Shown: one piece after another, positions 60,472 to 64,000 of the stretch
Position numbering within the stretch: position 1 is the stretch's first letter
How the letters are laid out: the number at the start of each line of letters is the position of its first letter
NCBI GenBank assembly: GCA_040756735.1
Contig: JBFLYC010000003.1
Location: forward strand, 129,670-193,669
Source: JBFLYC01 sp040756735
Lineage (GTDB): Bacteria > Bacillota > DSM-16504 > Desulfitibacterales > Desulfitibacteraceae
Length of the DNA: 64,000 nucleotides
Reading direction: 5' to 3'
The notes under the pieces: model-generated
Told to the model about the DNA's origin: nothing
The model's database searches: none
What the model saw: the letters and a program-made list of their open reading frames with translations, nothing else
Translations under genes and position numbers: made by a program

Positions 60472-60506
60472 GAAAAAACCACAAGCCGCGTTGCCGCCTG
60501 TGGTTC
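60472..60506 (-). terminator. Terminator after the abiEii fragment
   Basis: On the minus strand AACCACAGGCGGCAACGCGGCTTGTGGTT is followed by TTTTCATG. A GC-rich perfect-arm hairpin. Confidence 0.85.
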
Positions 60507-60539
60507 CTAATTTTATTGCATGTTTTTAGATATACTCAC

Positions 60540-60794
60540 TTATTCATGGTTTTCCAAATTGCCATAGTGAAAATCAAAATCTAAGTCTACGGATAGTCGG
60601 GGCAGATTGAAAACAGTTAAGTTTAAAGCCGTTCCACCCTTTAATACCAGCCTGTCCCTTAAAAAAGCATTACCGTTGATATATTCAAGTATAAACATTA
60701 AACGATGGGCTTTTTCGATGATGTCTTTGTGAAATCCCGTTTTTTCAGATAATCTCAGGTAGTATTTCCGGCTCTCATTAAACAAAAAGCTCAT
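60540..60794 (-). pseudogene. AbiEii nucleotidyltransferase toxin, N-terminal fragment
   Basis: The 84 residues include FLRDRLVLKGGTALNLT and LSVDLDFDFHYG, the first two motifs of the DNA-polymerase-beta-like AbiEii toxin. The remaining 180 or so residues are missing. It overlaps the abiEi gene by 17 nt, as in intact type IV systems. Confidence 0.8.
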
Positions 60795-61416
60795 CTCTTT
60801 CCTCGAAAGTTCTAGGCACGATTAAACCCCAACGTTTCTTAAAAACACCGCCACCGCTCTTGGCTTCTTCACTTAAATATTTTTTCATGCGCCCAGTTCT
60901 TTTTTCCAGCAGTTGTAATAACCCATCGCTGATCTTAAGCGTTTGCTGGTGCCGCTCTAAGAAATACCCGGCCTTTTTATAGAGAACATTTTTGTCATAT
61001 GCCTCTAAATATTTAAGCCCGCAATAATCCGGTCTGTCCAGAGAGTCGACAACCGTTCTTTCAAGATCTGTAACCCTAACTTTTTCGTTTAAACGATAGT
61101 GAGTCACACCCTCCTCGATCCCTTTGCCCACGTATTTGTATGAAACACCTTCAAATGTAAAATCAGATATTTTGCTTTCCGATGCCACATAGACCACGAA
61201 GCTTAACTGGTGAGATAGTCCATGTACCTCAAAAGCAGAGTGGTGTGTCAAATAGGCGCTTTCATTGATCTTACTGCCTATCACATAGCGGTTTTTGGGG
61301 GCATCCCTGTTTTCCAGGTTAACAGCACAGTATAAATCTCTACGTACCCGCTTGACAAGACCTTTTTTGACGTATGCGTTTAAGAGAACTTTGGCGTTTT
61401 CTGCGTTTCCAACCAC
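60778..61416 (-). pseudogene. AbiEi antitoxin, N-terminus replaced
   Basis: 212 residues with KKGLVKRVRRDLYCAVN, HHSAFEVHGLSHQ and TDLERTVVDSLDRPDYCG match the AbiEi type IV antitoxin. The expected first 20 residues of the winged helix are missing; the frame starts within a transposase remnant (about 61410-61425). A partly functional product is conceivable. Confidence 0.75.
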
Positions 61417-61424
61417 TTCTTGCG

Positions 61425-61795
61425 CGTCCTTAAGGTTGCTTCTTTAAAAGAATGTCTTAAAGTTTCAAAGTTTTGAGAGAAGTAAAACTGTCCGTGGCAA
61501 CAAAGCCTTGAGCAATCGTCAAGATAAGCAAATAGATATGTTTGCCTTCTTTTTCTCCCATCTTTAATAAATGGTCCATACATACAGTCAGTCTGCCAAA
61601 GTTGATTTATGTGTTCATAGGAAAATCTTTTCATCTCTTTTTCTTCTTCTTCATTAGCTGCATTTGGCATTGTTAGTCTGGCTGTTTTTAGATACCTGTA
61701 TATTGTAGTAATAGATACCTTGGCAGGATCTATTACACCTTCTTTTATTAGGATTTCATAAATGATAGTAATAGGGGCCTTTGGATAGGCCTTTT
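61425..61795 (-). pseudogene. DDE transposase (rve family) remnant
   Basis: The minus strand reads PITIIYEILIKEGVI, TTIYRYLKTARLT and KRFSYEHINQLWQTDCMYGPF, YLFAYLDDCSRLCCHGQF, i.e. helix-turn-helix plus the first two Asp motifs of an integrase-core transposase. Start and C-terminal part are lost, one end joined to AbiEi and the other to a portal fragment. Confidence 0.7.
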
Positions 61796-61799
61796 TCTT

Positions 61800-61908
61800 T
61801 TTTCACCGTCACTTTCCCGAGGTTCTGCATGGCTGTTCTTTCATTGACCGTCTTCCCGCTGGAGGTCGTGCCAAAGAAAAAGGTGTAGGCGCTTCCCCAC
61901 ATACTGTT
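61800..61908. repeat. 109-bp direct repeat, copy B
   Basis: See copy A at 58548-58656; 108 of 109 bases match. Confidence 0.92.
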
Positions 61909-61959
61909 CTTGGGACTGGCCCGTGAGCGAAATATTTTTGATAGAAGTGGTATCCTCAT
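61800..61959 (-). pseudogene. Phage portal-protein N-terminal fragment
   Basis: MRIPLLSKIFRSRASPKNSMWG then TSSGKTVNERTAMQ is the native N-terminus of an HK97-type portal protein, with AGGAGG before the ATG at 61959. After residue 46 the sequence jumps into the protease segment and then the transposase remnant. Confidence 0.75.
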
Positions 61960-61982
61960 AGGCTTTCCTCCTGATTTTGGGC

Positions 61983-62016
61983 ATAAAAAAAGACCTCATA
62001 TTTCGAGGTCTTATCC
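61983..62016 (-). terminator. Terminator after the HigB/HigA-ImmA operon
   Basis: On the minus strand AAGACCTCGAAATATGAGGTCTT is followed by TTTTTATG, 30 nt past the stop. Confidence 0.85.
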
Positions 62017-62048
62017 ATCGCAGACCGCTTAGGTGCCTAATTGGCAAC

Positions 62049-63155
62049 TCACTGTATTGATTTTTCGATATGGTCTAGCTCATACCTGATTTTCTCATCT
62101 GAATACTGATGATACTTGAGGTGGCCGTCTCGCTGTAATCTGCCAATCAAGATAAAGGCGGGAATATTTTGCTCGGCACAAAACTGCCGAATATACGGCA
62201 ACGAAAAATCGCCGATTTCCACAAATAAGCGATACTGATCTGGATTAATCAGTGTATTCTCAGCAAATTCATCTGCTCGATCCTCTACTTCATTCTTTGA
62301 GAACTCATAGTCAATTAAACGATCCTCGATATCCCCGTTTAGAATGTGTCCAATTTCATGAAAAAGGGTAAACCAAAAGACATCTGCAAACTTACGCCTT
62401 AATGTCATAATTAAATTGAGGGTGCCGTCACTGTTTCTCTTAATGACACCTTGGACAGGCGCTCCAGTAAAATGCTTGACAATGGCGAATTTAATCCCGC
62501 ACTCAGCAAAATATTCCTTCAATCTTAAATGAATCGTATCCACATCTTCGAAAGTAAGTTTTCGAATTAAATGCAGTTTGCTCTTTAGTCTCTCAGTATT
62601 TAACTTTTGGTTTGCTTGCTGATTTTTTGCAATTAAATCGCATATTCTAAGCCAGGCAAATAGAACATATGGATCTACATTATCCGCCACTGCCAAACGA
62701 TACGCCCCGGCATGTGATATTTCTGGAATTCGTATTAGGCTACTAACGTTTAACCGCTTTCGCCACTCAATGACAAGCATCGAACTTTGGGCATCAGGGT
62801 TAAGTAGACGGATATCTTTAGCGTACTCAGTGATGTTTTTTAGTTTCTGCAAAATCTCTAATTCTTCGCTTGATATCTGGTTAATCTCTTCAAAATCAGC
62901 TAGTTCTTTTTCGTAGTTTGCCTGAAGATTGATCCAAAAGCTTGCATCAACTTCCAATGCATACTCCAGCTTTTTGGCAAAGGAAACTGAAATCGGTTTT
63001 TGACAGTTCACGATACCGCTAATGTGCGGCTCTCTTACATCCGTTCTGATTGCTAGCTCGCGTTGCGTCATTTCCCGGTCTTCCAGCATTTCCTTCAAAG
63101 TTTCACCCGGATGAATAATAAACTCACGGGATAATCCATTCATTCTTTCTGCCAT
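62049..63155 (-). CDS. HigA-like antitoxin fused to ImmA/IrrE metallopeptidase
   Basis: This 368-residue protein has an Xre/HigA helix-turn-helix (residues 12-80; HPGETLKEMLEDREMTQRELA, HISGIVNCQKPIS) and a C-terminal ImmA/IrrE (DUF955) domain with LFHEIGHILNGD and a downstream Glu (DRADEFAENTLI) as third zinc ligand. It overlaps the toxin gene by 32 nt. ATG 63155 has GGGGGTG upstream. It may repress the operon and cleave itself or a partner. Confidence 0.9.
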   Translation of the reverse strand: MAERMNGLSREFIIHPGETLKEMLEDREMTQRELAIRTDVREPHISGIVNCQKPISVSFAKKLEYALEVDASFWINLQANYEKELADFEEINQISSEELEILQKLKNITEYAKDIRLLNPDAQSSMLVIEWRKRLNVSSLIRIPEISHAGAYRLAVADNVDPYVLFAWLRICDLIAKNQQANQKLNTERLKSKLHLIRKLTFEDVDTIHLRLKEYFAECGIKFAIVKHFTGAPVQGVIKRNSDGTLNLIMTLRRKFADVFWFTLFHEIGHILNGDIEDRLIDYEFSKNEVEDRADEFAENTLINPDQYRLFVEIGDFSLPYIRQFCAEQNIPAFILIGRLQRDGHLKYHQYSDEKIRYELDHIEKSIQ

Positions 63156-63501
63156 GATAATCCATCACCCCCTTAATAATCACAGTGTCACATGCTTTTA
63201 AAGCTTCAGGATCTAAACTTTCTACATCAGGTTTAACAATGAGTCTGATATTCCCTGTAATCGTAATCCCATAATAGCCCTTTAAGTTCTCATACAATGG
63301 ATGAGGTTTGCCAAGTCCTGTGGTCAAGTAGATGCTAAAGTTATCAGAGGCCTTTAATTGATCAATTCTTTTCTTTGTTGCTCTAGCCCTATCTTTTCCA
63401 ATCTCCTTCTTCATCATTTCAAAATCATTGAAGATTATGCGGACTGATTCGCTTTCGTATTCCACTAGCACCTTTTGCGACCACCACCCAAACTTAACCA
63501 T
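63124..63501 (-). CDS. HigB-like RelE-family toxin
   Basis: This 125-residue protein has MKKEIGKDRARATKKRIDQLKASDNF and LHPLYENL-like GKPHPLYENLKGYYGITITGNIRLIVKP, typical of HigB (plasmid-maintenance killer). It is expected to cleave translated mRNA. The toxin-first order is the hig arrangement. A promoter and operators stand directly upstream. Confidence 0.85.
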   Translation of the reverse strand: MVKFGWWSQKVLVEYESESVRIIFNDFEMMKKEIGKDRARATKKRIDQLKASDNFSIYLTTGLGKPHPLYENLKGYYGITITGNIRLIVKPDVESLDPEALKACDTVIIKGVMDYHGRKNEWIIP

Positions 63502-63530
63502 TTGGTTAACTTAACTTTTTAGTTAAGTTT
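63494..63530 (-). promoter_or_regulatory. Double inverted repeat operator of the hig operon
   Basis: CTTAACCATTTGGTTAAC (63494-63511) and AACTTAACTTTTTAGTTAAGTT (63508-63529) are two palindromes with a shared GTTAA core. They sit between the -10 and the toxin start, so they are a good fit for HigA binding. Confidence 0.75.
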
Positions 63531-63559
63531 ATTATAGCTTATCTATTTCTTTTTTGCAA
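63531..63559 (-). promoter_or_regulatory. Sigma-A promoter of the hig operon
   Basis: On the minus strand TTGCAA (63554-63559) and TATAAT (63531-63536) are 17 nt apart. Confidence 0.85.
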
Positions 63560-63668
63560 GGGACCTGTGCAAAAATAATTATCCATTTTTAATTTATATA
63601 CACAATCCAGAAAAATAATCAACAATTTTTTTATGAATTTGTAATGAGATAGTGACATTCAATGACAT

Positions 63669-63995
63669 TTAGTGACAACTTTTCAATTTCTCAATTTCTT
63701 TAAGAGCTTTACCGTTGTTTAGAGTCTCTTTATTTGAAACTGGAAAAGTCACCCTAAATGAGACTGACAGGGTAACTACCCTAAATAGTGAATAAAGTCT
63801 GTCAGTCCGTCGTTCTTTGCTAACAAAAAGATTATTAGTGAAACGCAGGTCAAAAAAAAGAGCCGGTATATCAAAACTCTCTGCTGCCTCTAAAGCCAGC
63901 GGCAGCAGGTCATGGAAACCGGTGGCAATGAAAAACAATTCTAACTTTTGCCTGTCCAGCAGTTCACCATCAGTTGAAAACGACTGTTTGAGCAT
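63669..63995 (-). CDS. Hypothetical protein, possibly truncated
   Basis: This 108-residue frame reaches the window edge. The first 50 residues (LLDRQKLELFFIATGFHDLLPLALEAAESFDIPALFFDL) look like part of a soluble alpha/beta protein. The rest overlaps a DNA segment with a 9-bp inverted repeat GACTGACAG/CTGTCAGTC (about 63769-63808) and two ACCCTAAAT copies, and may not be native. Family not recognised. It is upstream of the hig promoter. Confidence 0.4.
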   Translation of the reverse strand: MLKQSFSTDGELLDRQKLELFFIATGFHDLLPLALEAAESFDIPALFFDLRFTNNLFVSKERRTDRLYSLFRVVTLSVSFRVTFPVSNKETLNNGKALKEIEKLKSCH

Positions 63996-64000
63996 ATGGC

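Noticed and set aside
55205..63995. Intact prophage
   Set aside because: Only portal, protease, HNH, SPOR and recombinase pieces are left; no terminase, capsid or tail genes are seen.
1..64000. tRNA, rRNA or T-box genes
   Set aside because: No cloverleaf with GGTTCRA-type T-loop in proper setting, no rRNA core sequence, and no T-box AGGGTGGNACCGCG motif was found by eye.

Overview
The window comes from a low-to-mid GC, Gram-positive anaerobe, most likely a Clostridia-type Firmicute. The signs are PcrB, class D sortase, SipW-type signal peptidase, SLH repeats, HrcA/CIRCE and HspR-type heat-shock control, rubrerythrin, a FdnH/FdnI-like pair, and many Shine-Dalgarno-led TTG/GTG starts. No rRNA, tRNA or CRISPR array was recognised. 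Species cannot be named from the sequence alone.

Layout. 0-13 kb is core-like: a flavoprotein start, a GntR/UTRA regulator, a coiled-coil repeat protein, an hspR-cbpA-clpB heat-shock operon behind a HAIR-like operator and a 7-bp VNTR, an Fe-S/cytochrome b membrane pair, a heterodimeric ABC exporter, and pcrB. 13-23 kb is a cell-surface module on the minus strand: SARP/BTAD-type regulator, small conserved protein, a (Glu-Pro)56-tailed surface protein, a SipW-like peptidase, two TasA/camelysin-like secreted proteins, an MPDTG-anchored protein, a class D sortase and a secreted transglutaminase. It carries three c-di-GMP-I riboswitches, with a fourth just beyond it on the other strand. 23-45 kb holds an ATP-grasp/M20 fusion, a CBS/DUF294 protein, a DUF4015 lipoprotein, an amidase, a MacAB-like ABC system, a riboswitch-led copper-amine-oxidase-N protein, a RarD-like transporter, a GlcDEF-type D-lactate/glycolate oxidase followed by a broken LarA-like gene, and a DUF3810 protein. 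45-55 kb has rubrerythrin, a tyrosine phenol-lyase/tryptophanase-family enzyme, an orphan riboswitch transcript, an SLH-protein/response-regulator junction, a diguanylate cyclase, a GGDEF-EAL protein and a truncated chemoreceptor below another riboswitch. 55-64 kb is a mobile-element graveyard: Hsp20 with CIRCE, prophage and recombinase debris, Phd/RelE, Fic, truncated HNH, truncated AbiE, and HigB/HigA-ImmA.

How it fits together. The strongest theme is cyclic di-GMP. Seven c-di-GMP-I (GEMM-I) aptamers lie within 64 kb, together with genes that make and probably degrade the nucleotide (49.6-53.1 kb). Four of them sit in front of secreted or surface functions or a chemoreceptor. The surface module plus its riboswitches is the best candidate here for an under-described system: a c-di-GMP-gated, SipW-processed, sortase-anchored and possibly transglutaminase-crosslinked extracellular fibre.
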